A stretch of DNA of 8,709 nucleotides from Solobacterium sp. (GCA_017514645.1 JAFWJP010000109.1:1-8709), one strand, 5' to 3'; shown: positions 1 to 6,583, counted from the first letter of the stretch. Notes: generated from the sequence alone by a model not told the origin. Numbers and translations: made by a program.

Positions 1-1383
1 TATGAAATGCCTCTGCAGAAGCCGGAGGAGAGAATTCACAACTTCAGGGAAGTAGCCCTTGGATATGACGAAGAGACGGCGGTACTGGAGGCAGAGCGCT
101 GCCTGAACTGTCCGGCAAAACCATGTGTATCCGGCTGCCCGGTGCATATCCGGATCCCGGAATTCATCCAGAAGATCAAGGAACGCGATTTTGAAGGTGC
201 GTATCAGATCATCAGTGCGTCGTCATCCCTGCCAGCGGTCTGCGGCCGCGTTTGTCCGCAGGAATCGCAGTGTGAACAGGTGTGTACGCTGGGAAAACGG
301 TTTGAACCGGTTGCCATCGGACGTCTGGAGCGCTATGCGGCAGACAGGCACAACGCAGAAACACATACTGTCATCCGTCCCGAAGCCAACGGTCATAAAG
401 TGGCTGTTGTCGGTTCCGGACCGAGCGGACTGACCTGTGCCGGTGATCTGGCCAGGAAAGGCTATGACGTCACGGTGTTCGAAGCACTGCATACGGCGGG
501 AGGCGTGCTGGTGTACGGTATTCCGGAGTTCCGTCTGCCGAAGGCAATCGTTGCCAGGGAAGTACAGACGCTGGAGGAACTGGGAGTTACCATTGCGGCA
601 AACATTGTCATCGGACGAACATTGACGATTGATGAGCTGTTTGCGCAGGGATATGAAGCTGTCTTCATCGGTTCCGGTGCAGGTCTGCCGAACTTCATGA
701 ATATTCCGGGAGAGTCCCTGACCGGTGTCTATTCGGCCAATGAGTATCTGACGCGTTCCAATCTGATGAAAGCGTATCTCGCTGATCCGGTGACACCGGT
801 CCGGAAAGGCGGAAAGGTTGCGGTCGTAGGCGGCGGGAACGTTGCGATGGATGCCGCGAGAACAGCGCTGCGCCTCGGAGCGGAGAAGGTGTATATCGTC
901 TACCGGCGTTCAATGGCAGAGCTGCCTGCCCGGAAGGAAGAAGTGGAACACGCGGAAGAGGAAGGGATCGACTTCCGTCTGCTCTGCAATCCAACGGAGA
1001 TTTTGGGGTTTGAAGATCCCAAAGATCCGAAGTACGGTGCAGTACGGGCGATCCGCTGTGTGCGTATGGAGCTGGGAGAACCGGATGACAGCGGTAGAAG
1101 ACGGCCCGTCGTGATCGAGGGCAGTGAGTTTGAACTTCCGGTCGATACCGTCATCATGGCCATCGGTACGTCACCGAATCCGCTGATCAAGTCCACAACG
1201 GAAGGACTGGAAGTCAACCGCAGGGGCGGAATCGTGGTCAATGAAGACGGACTGACATCAAGAAGCGGTGTCTATGCCGGCGGTGATGCGGTGACCGGCG
1301 CCGCAACGGTGATCTCGGCCATGGGTGCGGGCAAGACCGCAGCAGAAGCGATCGACCGGTATCTGAAGGGAAAGGAGAACTGA
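1..1383 (+). CDS. gltA: GltA/NfnB-type NADPH-dependent glutamate synthase small subunit (5' end probably cut by window edge)
   Basis: Cytosolic flavo-iron-sulfur oxidoreductase that moves electrons between NAD(P)H, FAD and 4Fe-4S clusters. Numbered from the ATG at 7, the N-terminus has two cluster motifs (C32, C35, C40, C44 and C79, C83, C89, C93). A FAD-binding Rossmann motif follows (VAVVGSGPSG, residues 132-141), then a second nucleotide-binding glycine motif (VVGGGNVAMDAA, 273-284) and the C-terminal flavin motif GVYAGGDAVTGAATV (421-435). Length (458 aa) is normal. The frame is open to base 1, and in the family as I recall it the first Met here (MPLQKPEERIHNF) matches an internal Met about ten residues in, so the true start probably lies outside the window. 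It may be a stand-alone glutamate synthase or, if an FAD/NAD-binding partner gene lies upstream, the large subunit of an NfnAB/sulfide dehydrogenase-type transhydrogenase. The family call is firm; the physiological substrate is not. Confidence 0.93.
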   Translation, partial: YEMPLQKPEERIHNFREVALGYDEETAVLEAERCLNCPAKPCVSGCPVHIRIPEFIQKIKERDFEGAYQIISASSSLPAVCGRVCPQESQCEQVCTLGKRFEPVAIGRLERYAADRHNAETHTVIRPEANGHKVAVVGSGPSGLTCAGDLARKGYDVTVFEALHTAGGVLVYGIPEFRLPKAIVAREVQTLEELGVTIAANIVIGRTLTIDELFAQGYEAVFIGSGAGLPNFMNIPGESLTGVYSANEYLTRSNLMKAYLADPVTPVRKGGKVAVVGGGNVAMDAARTALRLGAEKVYIVYRRSMAELPARKEEVEHAEEEGIDFRLLCNPTEILGFEDPKDPKYGAVRAIRCVRMELGEPDDSGRRRPVVIEGSEFELPVDTVIMAIGTSPNPLIKSTTEGLEVNRRGGIVVNEDGLTSRSGVYAGGDAVTGAATVISAMGAGKTAAEAIDRYLKGKEN

Positions 1384-1384
1384 T

Positions 1385-2374
1385 ATGGCATATGCGATCG
1401 ACATGCACTGTGATACGTTGATGACAACGTTCTACGAACATGGTGCGGACAGTGATTTCTTTGACATACCTTCCCAGAATCTGGATGTGAAACGGATGAT
1501 GGCGGGAAAGACGATGGCAGAGTTCATGGCGATCTTCTTTCCGCCGGAACAGTATTACACAGATGTCATGCACATTGAGCCGGTTCCGTATGATACGCAT
1601 ATCGCCAACTGCATCAAGGTCATGAACAATACTCTGGAACGATATCCGGATCTGGTGAAGCAGGCATACAATTCTGAAGACATCGAGCGGAATTTCCGGG
1701 ACGGGAAGATTTCTCTTGTGCTGACGATGGAGGATGGTGTCGCTGTACAGGGCGATATGCGCCGTCTGGATGCGTTCTATGAACTCGGTGTACGGGCCAT
1801 GACTCTGACATGGAACTTCGAGAACTGCTTCGGGGCACCGAACTCAAAGGATCCGATCATCATGAACAAAGGTCTGACGAATTTCGGCAGGGAAGCAGTC
1901 CGGCACATGCAGGACATCGGGATGCTGGTGGATGTCAGCCATGTATCGGACGGGGTGTTCTGGGATGTCTGCAGACAGGCAAAGGTGCCGTTTGTCGCGA
2001 CGCATTCCAACAGCCGTGCGCTATGCGATCATACCCGCAACATGACCGATGATATGATCAGGGCACTGGCGGAGAAAGGCGGCTGTATGGGCCTGAACAT
2101 CGCACCGCAGTTCCTGGATGATACACCCGGCAACAAGGAATCCCGGATCCGGGATCTGGTGGCCATGGCGCGCCATGAGAAGGAAGTCGGCGGAATCGGA
2201 GTGGTGGCGGTCGGTACGGACTTTGACGGAACGACTGGGCATCTTGAGCTGAACGGTCCGGACAAAATGCCGATGCTGTGCGATGCACTGATCAGGGATG
2301 GTTTTACGGCAGATGAAGTGGATCTTATCATGTACGGGAATGTACTGAGAGTATTGAAGGAAGCCGTAAAGTAG
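1385..2374 (+). CDS. Membrane dipeptidase family (peptidase M19) zinc dipeptidase
   Basis: Binuclear zinc dipeptidase of the renal-dipeptidase/M19 family, expected to hydrolyse dipeptides, in this family sometimes including D-amino-acid-containing ones. Metal ligands are visible in order: H8 and D10 (DMHCD), bridging E116 (TMEDG), H186 (DVSHVSD) and H207 (ATHSNSR). R211 is the likely substrate-carboxylate residue and D279 in GTDFDG the catalytic acid. The 329-aa length is typical of bacterial members. There is no signal peptide or lipobox, so it should be cytosolic despite the family name. The start is supported by AAAGGAG at 1371-1377, 7 nt upstream. The gene begins 1 nt after the oxidoreductase stop, so the two are almost certainly co-transcribed and probably translationally coupled. 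Together they suggest amino-acid or peptide nitrogen metabolism. Confidence 0.95.
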   Translation: MAYAIDMHCDTLMTTFYEHGADSDFFDIPSQNLDVKRMMAGKTMAEFMAIFFPPEQYYTDVMHIEPVPYDTHIANCIKVMNNTLERYPDLVKQAYNSEDIERNFRDGKISLVLTMEDGVAVQGDMRRLDAFYELGVRAMTLTWNFENCFGAPNSKDPIIMNKGLTNFGREAVRHMQDIGMLVDVSHVSDGVFWDVCRQAKVPFVATHSNSRALCDHTRNMTDDMIRALAEKGGCMGLNIAPQFLDDTPGNKESRIRDLVAMARHEKEVGGIGVVAVGTDFDGTTGHLELNGPDKMPMLCDALIRDGFTADEVDLIMYGNVLRVLKEAVK

Positions 2375-2384
2375 AATCAAGAAT

Positions 2385-2413
2385 AAAACCCGGTGTCAGA
2401 AGAACCGGGTTTT
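2385..2413. terminator. Bidirectional rho-independent terminator between convergent genes
   Basis: The arms AAAACCCGGT (2385-2394) and ACCGGGTTTT (2404-2413) form a perfect 10-bp stem around a 9-nt loop. The A4/T4 ends give a U-tract in either direction. It lies 11 nt past the dipeptidase stop and its last base is shared with the stop codon of the convergent hydrolase, so it can end both transcripts. Confidence 0.88.
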
Positions 2414-3129
2414 CAGTTCCGATCAACGTTTTCCAGAATGATCTCTGCAGTCTCTTCCTGCTGTTCCTGGGCAGTGATGCGGGCTTCGCTGTCACCTTTC
2501 TGTTCGCCGTAGTCGCCGAAGTATGCGTGATTGCCGCCGGCGATGATCTGTTCAACGGTCTGCTCGGGGGCGTATTGTCCGCCGTCTTTCACTTTTTCCA
2601 TGTTCAGTACACCGTCTTCCGATCCGTAGATGCTGATCAGCTGCAGATCATCATCAAGTTCTTTCGTCGGATAGGCAGCCAGCAGGATCACGCCGCTGAG
2701 TTCATCCGCATGGTCTGCCGCATAGTTCGCTGCCATTGCGCCTCCCAGGGAATGCCCGCCGATATATACATTTGCGTAGTCAGCTGTTTCCGGAATCTTC
2801 GCGGCTTTTCCTGCGCCGAGGACCGCCAGACGGAAGGGCATCTTCACCAGGCAGGCATCCATGCCGTTATCCGCAAGCCGGTGCAGCAGAGGTGCGTAGG
2901 CCGTTTCCTCTACCTTGGCACCGGGATAGAAGACAAGGACGTTTTCTTCAGCAGGTCCATCGAAATACCAGCCGTAATCCGTCTTGGTGACAGTGACGTT
3001 CTCATCGGTCTCCAGAGCCGCAAGGGCTTGCGTATCCGCATGGTAATACATGCCGGTATATGCCAGAAAAACCAATGATAGAACAGCACCAAACAATGCA
3101 GGAACCAACCAGATGAGTTTTCTTCTCAT
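2413..3129 (-). CDS. Membrane-anchored alpha/beta hydrolase
   Basis: Serine hydrolase of the alpha/beta-hydrolase fold, substrate unknown, resembling the small 'alpha/beta hydrolase family 5' group. Residues ~5-24 are a hydrophobic segment after MRRK, best read as an uncleaved membrane anchor that puts the domain outside the cell; a signal peptide is the alternative. The nucleophile elbow GGHSLGG gives S127. The likely acid is D172 (YGSEDG) and the likely histidine H201 (GGNHAYF). Length 238 aa. The start is set by GGAGG (3139-3143) 9 nt upstream. It is convergent with the dipeptidase and stands alone as a transcription unit. The last ~25 residues are rich in Glu and Gln. Fold and triad are clear; ester, peptide or acyl substrates cannot be distinguished. 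Confidence 0.9.
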   Translation of the reverse strand: MRRKLIWLVPALFGAVLSLVFLAYTGMYYHADTQALAALETDENVTVTKTDYGWYFDGPAEENVLVFYPGAKVEETAYAPLLHRLADNGMDACLVKMPFRLAVLGAGKAAKIPETADYANVYIGGHSLGGAMAANYAADHADELSGVILLAAYPTKELDDDLQLISIYGSEDGVLNMEKVKDGGQYAPEQTVEQIIAGGNHAYFGDYGEQKGDSEARITAQEQQEETAEIILENVDRN

Positions 3130-3158
3130 CGCTGTATACCTCCATACGTTCGCTTTTT

Positions 3159-3187
3159 ATCATACATCTTCTGCAGAGGGATGGCAG
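3159..3187 (-). promoter_or_regulatory. Candidate sigma-A promoter of the alpha/beta hydrolase
   Basis: On the minus strand a -10 box TATGAT (3164 to 3159, 5/6 match) and a -35 box CTGCCA (3187 to 3182, 4/6) are separated by 17 nt. They sit about 30 nt upstream of the hydrolase start codon and just before its GGAGG site. Spacing and position are right; the -35 is only fair. Confidence 0.45.
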
Positions 3188-3274
3188 AAAAACCGGTCCT
3201 TATGATTCTGTGACATACAGAGCGGTATCGTCTGATTCGGTAAACTATGGTTTTACAAATCTTCGTTCTCCTGT

Positions 3275-3760
3275 ATGGTATGGAATATGCAGTTCCGGTT
3301 TTCGCATTACATACCGATTATGCTTGTCTGCCTGCTGTTTACGGGAGTAGAAACGGTTTTGTGCAGGAAGCTTCGCAAGCCGAGGCTGTCCTTTTATTTC
3401 TTTACGGTTCTGACCATTATCTACACAATTGCTGTGAATGTACTGTCCTTGATGCACGTCATCAGTATCCAGACAGCGATTCTGCACGTATATTTTCCTT
3501 ATATGATGTCCTGTGTGCATACACTTGTAGATGCCATTGACCGGAAGGACAGCGGATATTACCGGAATATTCCGATCATCATCCTGCCGCTGATCATGGT
3601 CGGTTTAGTCCTCTATGTGCAGCATCTGCGCTGGGTACCGGATCCGCTCAGGCTTGCCGGGGCAGCAGCGCTGCTCGGATTGTTGTCGGTCGCGGTTCTG
3701 GTATTGTCCAAGAAACACCACTTTGCCCGCAGAGGACTGGGAGAGGAAACCGGGTCGTAA
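3275..3760 (+). CDS. Multi-pass membrane protein of unknown function
   Basis: 161-aa hydrophobic protein that I do not recognise. Predicted membrane segments lie at about residues 11-29, 39-62, 98-115 and 127-145, with a possible fifth, more amphipathic one at 65-82. The loop HTLVDAIDRKDSGYYRN (82-98) and the tail KKHHFARRGLGEE are charged, and the basic tail suggests a cytoplasmic C-terminus. No catalytic motif is visible. The start is uncertain: ATG 3275, 3287 and 3320 are in frame, none has a Shine-Dalgarno, and the frame is open back to 3236. It is followed by a strong terminator and is divergent from the hydrolase, so it appears to be a single-gene unit. Coding status rests on the long hydrophobic frame and the downstream terminator. 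Confidence 0.6.
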   Translation: MVWNMQFRFSHYIPIMLVCLLFTGVETVLCRKLRKPRLSFYFFTVLTIIYTIAVNVLSLMHVISIQTAILHVYFPYMMSCVHTLVDAIDRKDSGYYRNIPIIILPLIMVGLVLYVQHLRWVPDPLRLAGAAALLGLLSVAVLVLSKKHHFARRGLGEETGS

Positions 3761-3792
3761 ACCGCTCGCTATCGTGATTGCGTAAGGATATG

Positions 3793-3818
3793 CACTGCCT
3801 GCGGGCGGTGTTTTTTTT
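3793..3818 (+). terminator. Strong rho-independent terminator after the membrane protein gene
   Basis: CACTGCC (3793-3799) and GGCGGTG (3804-3810) form a 7-bp stem with one T-G wobble and a TGCG loop, followed directly by eight T (3811-3818). It begins 32 nt after the membrane protein stop. A second arm, ACCGCTCGC (3761-3769), can also pair with GCGGGCGGT (3801-3809), so two hairpins can end at the same T-tract. Confidence 0.88.
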
Positions 3819-3863
3819 GTGATCCTTGCATACCGCGGTTTACCGGAACAGTATCTCGGCAAT

Positions 3864-3998
3864 GTGAATAAAAAATACAGCACTCTGGGTTATGATAAAA
3901 GCAGGGAATCTGTTAGAGAACCGGATGATTTTGACGACGATGGATGGCGGAAGCTGTTCCAGTACGACCAGATGTTACAGCGGAGGAAAGCAGTATGA
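3864..3998 (+). CDS. Possible small ORF (44 aa) overlapping the DUF3990 gene; may be a remnant
   Basis: The frame starting at GTG 3864 encodes VNKKYSTLGYDKSRESVREP followed by an acidic DDFDDDGW stretch and the basic end QRRKAV. It stops at a TGA that overlaps the ATG of the next gene (ATGA, 3995-3998), a typical translational-coupling arrangement. The frame stays open upstream to 3786 without an ATG; GTG 3819 is an alternative start giving 59 aa. No Shine-Dalgarno precedes either GTG, and a strong terminator ends at 3818, so a promoter would have to lie in the 45-180 nt that follow, where none is convincing. It could be a small partner or antitoxin-like protein, the 3' remnant of a larger gene, or just leader sequence. 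I do not recognise a family. Confidence 0.33.
   Translation: MNKKYSTLGYDKSRESVREPDDFDDDGWRKLFQYDQMLQRRKAV
3982..3986 (+). promoter_or_regulatory. Ribosome binding site that fixes the DUF3990 start
   Basis: GGAGG lies 8 nt before ATG 3995. The upstream in-frame ATG at 3944 has nothing comparable and would add 17 residues unlike the family N-terminus, so 3995 is the start. Confidence 0.8.
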
Positions 3999-4567
3999 AA
4001 CTGTATCATACCGGATTTCAGATCATAGAACATCCGGATATCCACTACGGCAGGAAGAACGCTGACTTCGGTCAGGGCTTTTATCTGTCTGACAGCGATG
4101 CGTTTGCCGGAAGGTGGGCAAAGTCCCGCAAAGACCAGAATGTCTATGTCAATTCCTACGAACTGGATACGGCCGGACTGAATGTGAAGACATTCAGCCG
4201 GGAGGAAGACTGGTTTACGTATATCTTTGCGAACAGGCGGGGGATGGCGGACCTGTATCCGGAAGCGGATGTGATCATCGGTCCGATCGCGAACGATACG
4301 ATCTACGATACAATGGGAATCCTGACGAGCGGCCTGCTGGAAGAAGCGCAGATCATGAAACTGGTCATGCTCGGACCGGAGTACAGCCAGATCGTAATCA
4401 AGAGCGAAAAGGCGGTGAATCAGTTGAGGTGGCTGTCGGCCAGGATGCTGGATCCGGAGGAAACGGAAGGGTATCAGGATCAGCTGAAACGGGAAGAAGA
4501 AGCGTATCTGGAAGAGTTCGCGGCGGTGTATGCCGCAATGACTGACAACAGCCGGCATGTAGCATAA
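3995..4567 (+). CDS. DUF3990 domain protein, predicted ADP-ribosyltransferase-like fold
   Basis: 190-aa protein matching DUF3990 as I recall it, a Firmicutes family placed with the ADP-ribosyltransferase superfamily; members are often beside small proteins. The N-terminal YHTG (H5), the glycine-rich GRKNADFGQGFYLS (19-32, Y30) followed by FAGRWA (37-42), and IIGPIANDTIY (94-104) are the recognisable blocks. The segment SQIVIKSEKAVNQL (131-144) carries the late Gln (Q132) in the position usually taken by the third ART motif. H5, Y30 and Q132 are therefore the candidate NAD-binding/catalytic residues by inference. Residues ~155-175 are a Glu-rich helix. There is no signal peptide or membrane segment, so it is cytosolic. 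It overlaps a possible small ORF by 4 nt upstream and is followed 49 nt later by a 54-aa gene. Family call good; activity and any toxin role are not shown. Confidence 0.85.
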   Translation: MKLYHTGFQIIEHPDIHYGRKNADFGQGFYLSDSDAFAGRWAKSRKDQNVYVNSYELDTAGLNVKTFSREEDWFTYIFANRRGMADLYPEADVIIGPIANDTIYDTMGILTSGLLEEAQIMKLVMLGPEYSQIVIKSEKAVNQLRWLSARMLDPEETEGYQDQLKREEEAYLEEFAAVYAAMTDNSRHVA

Positions 4568-4600
4568 CGCCGGAACATTCATGACCGATGTTTTCCGGTG
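4568..4600 (+). other. Intercistronic hairpin directly before the next ribosome binding site
   Basis: CGCCGGAA (4568-4575) pairs with TTCCGGTG (4593-4600; one G-T wobble). After a 2-nt bulge, CAT pairs with ATG (4576-4578 with 4588-4590), closing a 9-nt loop. It begins right after the DUF3990 stop and abuts AAAGGA (4601-4606). No T-tract follows, so it is more likely an mRNA stability, processing or translation element than a terminator. Confidence 0.5.
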
Positions 4601-4616
4601 AAAGGACAAGCACTGT

Positions 4617-4781
4617 ATGATCAAAGTACAGTACGCAGGGGATCCCTATGATATCCGTACTTCCGGAAACGACCTGTCACTGTCTCTTCTGAACAATACG
4701 GCTGAAACGATCGACTGTCGCTACGATGCAAGAGAAGAGATGGGGAACTGTGTGGAGGTACAGATCAGGGTAACGAAATGA
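4617..4781 (+). CDS. Small hypothetical protein (54 aa)
   Basis: Encodes a 54-residue acidic protein starting MIKVQYAGDPYDIRT and ending VEVQIRVTK, with two cysteines (C34, C45). The alternating polar/hydrophobic ends look like beta strands. I do not recognise a family. The start has AAAGGA at 4601-4606, 10 nt upstream. It lies 49 nt after DUF3990 and 102 nt before the beta-CASP nuclease on the same strand, with no T-tract terminator between it and DUF3990, so co-transcription is likely. Small genes next to DUF3990 are common in my recollection, which supports a real gene. It could be a partner, inhibitor or immunity-type protein; nothing in the sequence proves that. Confidence 0.55.
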   Translation: MIKVQYAGDPYDIRTSGNDLSLSLLNNTAETIDCRYDAREEMGNCVEVQIRVTK

Positions 4782-4801
4782 TCCGTGCCGCAGTGTATAA
4801 T
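4773..4801 (+). promoter_or_regulatory. Candidate internal promoter for the beta-CASP nuclease gene
   Basis: A perfect -10 box TATAAT at 4796-4801 lies 83 nt before ATG 4884. The hexamer 17 nt upstream, ACGAAA (4773-4778), is a poor -35 (3/6). The box is AT-rich in otherwise GC-balanced sequence. The nuclease could therefore be transcribed separately from the DUF3990 genes. Confidence 0.4.
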
Positions 4802-4883
4802 AAAGACAAAGATAACCGGAACATATCATGAATGGTTCAGAGCGGTGAAACCGGTGCGGAGCGCGCCGGTGGAAGGGAGTCGT

Positions 4884-6518
4884 ATGAAACTCTATTTTAT
4901 AGGAGCCGACCACGAGGTGACAGGAAGCTGTCATGTCATTGAAGTCAACGGAACGTACATCATGCTCGACTGCGGTATGGAACAGGGGAAGGATATCTAC
5001 GTCAACGAAGAACTTCCGGTTCCGGCCTCGGAAATCAGTGCTGTACTGCTGTCGCATGCGCATATCGACCATTCCGGTCTTCTGCCGAAACTGGTGAGTG
5101 AAGGTTTCCACGGAACGATCTGGAGTACGGAGGTGACCCGGCAGCTGTGTGAAGTGATGCTGAAGGATTCTGCGCACATTCAGGAAACAGAAGCGGAGTG
5201 GACCAACCGGAAAGCGAAGAGAAGCGGCAGGAAGCAGATCAAGCCGCTGTATACCGTCAGGGACGCAGAATACACGATGCAGTTCTTTCACGCGGTCAAT
5301 TACGGGGAAACCTTTGAACCGGCGGAGGGTGTGAGCGCAAGGTACGAGGATGCCGGTCATATCCTGGGAAGCGCGGTCATCTACCTGACCTTGCAGGAAG
5401 GCGGAACGACAAGAACATTGGCGTTTACCGGTGATCTCGGCAACAAGGGGATCCCGATCATCAAGGATCCTTCTCCGCGGGAGACTACGGATTACGTCAT
5501 TACCGAGAGTACGTACGGAAACCGTGTTCACGCAAAGGCGGACAGTCCGGTGAAACAGCTGGCGGACATCATGAACAGGACGTTTGCCAGAGGCGGGAAT
5601 GTCGTGATTCCGGCATTTGCGGTGGGAAGAACCCAGGAGATCCTGTATTTCATCCGGGAGATCCTGGAGAACGATCTGGTGGAGTACAGGGATTTCAATG
5701 TGTTCGTAGACAGTCCGCTGGCAATCGAAGCGACGGCGATCTTCGATGAGAATACGTTCGGATACTATGATGAAGCAGCGATGGAAATCCTCAGAAAGAA
5801 GGGAAGCCCGCTGGTCTTTCCGAACCTTCATACCGTTGTTGAGATCGAACAGTCCAAACTGATCAATACGGTGGATACACCTTCCGTGATCATTTCAGCA
5901 GCCGGTATGTGTACCAGCGGACGGATCAAGCACCATCTGAAGCACAATCTGTGGCGACCGGAGTGTACGGTTGCCTTTGCGGGATACCAGGCGGAAGGAA
6001 CGCTCGGGCGGCAGCTGGTGGACGGAGAGAAGGATGTGAAGATCTTCCAGGAGGATATCCATGTGGCGGCAGAGATCGTACAGCTGCAGGATGTCAGCGC
6101 GCATGCGGACAGGGACGGCCTTGTACACTGGCTGATTGACAATCCGGAGAAACCGCTGAACGTATTCGTGGTACACGGTGAAGATACTGTAACGGATGAA
6201 TATGCGATGCTGCTGCGTACGGTCCACGGACTGGAGACGAGCGCTCCGTATTCCGGCTATGTCTATGATCTTGCGGAGAACAGGTATCTGAAGACGGAAG
6301 CGCCGGAACGGGTTCTCAGTACGGAAGAAAAGGAAGAACAGATCCGGACCGATCAGGACAGGGAACAGGATACCTACAGTCAGAACAGGTACTACAATGA
6401 ACTGATGGAACAGGGGAAGAAACTCCTGCGTCTCATTGAGAAGAGAAAGAACGCGAAAAACAGCGAACTGAAGCGGTTCCTCAAGGAAGTGGAGAAACTG
6501 GTCGGCCGCTGGGACTGA
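4884..6518 (+). CDS. MBL-fold beta-CASP nuclease (CPSF/YSH1-like predicted ribonuclease)
   Basis: 544-aa zinc-dependent metallo-beta-lactamase fold with a beta-CASP insertion, the architecture of RNA-processing exo/endonucleases (COG1236/YSH1-like rather than RNase J, by recollection). MBL motifs: D29 (IMLDCG), HAHIDH at 58-63, H159 (DAGHILGS) and D184 (FTGDLG). Beta-CASP motifs: A at E208 (ITESTYGNR), B at H407 (DVSAHAD) and C at H431 (VVHGE). All expected metal ligands are present, so it should be active. Residues ~478-544 form a charged, helical, probably coiled-coil tail beyond the catalytic core. The start at 4884 is chosen for GGAAGGGAG (4871-4879) and because MKLYFIGADHEVTGS is the canonical family N-terminus; the frame runs on upstream to 4785. 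Likely role: cytosolic RNA processing or decay. Last gene before a bidirectional terminator. Confidence 0.93.
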   Translation: MKLYFIGADHEVTGSCHVIEVNGTYIMLDCGMEQGKDIYVNEELPVPASEISAVLLSHAHIDHSGLLPKLVSEGFHGTIWSTEVTRQLCEVMLKDSAHIQETEAEWTNRKAKRSGRKQIKPLYTVRDAEYTMQFFHAVNYGETFEPAEGVSARYEDAGHILGSAVIYLTLQEGGTTRTLAFTGDLGNKGIPIIKDPSPRETTDYVITESTYGNRVHAKADSPVKQLADIMNRTFARGGNVVIPAFAVGRTQEILYFIREILENDLVEYRDFNVFVDSPLAIEATAIFDENTFGYYDEAAMEILRKKGSPLVFPNLHTVVEIEQSKLINTVDTPSVIISAAGMCTSGRIKHHLKHNLWRPECTVAFAGYQAEGTLGRQLVDGEKDVKIFQEDIHVAAEIVQLQDVSAHADRDGLVHWLIDNPEKPLNVFVVHGEDTVTDEYAMLLRTVHGLETSAPYSGYVYDLAENRYLKTEAPERVLSTEEKEEQIRTDQDREQDTYSQNRYYNELMEQGKKLLRLIEKRKNAKNSELKRFLKEVEKLVGRWD

Positions 6519-6524
6519 GAAGGC

Positions 6525-6562
6525 ACAAAAGAACAAGAACCGTCGGATGACGGTTCTTTTGT
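6525..6562. terminator. Bidirectional terminator between the nuclease and the aldo/keto reductase
   Basis: AAGAACCGTC (6535-6544) and GACGGTTCTT (6549-6558) form a perfect 10-bp stem with a GGAT tetraloop and T-rich 3' flank. An outer ACAAAAGAAC (6525-6534) is the exact complement of GTTCTTTTGT (6553-6562). On the minus strand this outer copy supplies the T-rich tail, so both convergent transcripts can end here; it also gives a competing 10-bp stem. Confidence 0.88.
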
Positions 6563-6583
6563 CCATGATAAGTACCAGGGTAA

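Noticed and set aside
2527..3078. 183-codon open frame on the plus strand
   Set aside because: Antisense to the alpha/beta hydrolase; no family features.
3890..4624. 244-codon open frame on the minus strand
   Set aside because: Antisense shadow of the DUF3990 gene, which has a family match and a strong ribosome site; no motif in the minus-strand translation.
4785..4883. Upstream extension of the nuclease gene by 33 codons
   Set aside because: Family N-terminus (MKLYFIGADHEVTG) and the ribosome site both point to 4884; the extension overlaps the TATAAT at 4796.
4677..5831. 384-codon open frame on the minus strand
   Set aside because: Lies antisense to the beta-CASP nuclease and the 54-aa gene; its translation is rich in His, Arg and Phe with no recognisable motif, as expected of a shadow of a real gene.
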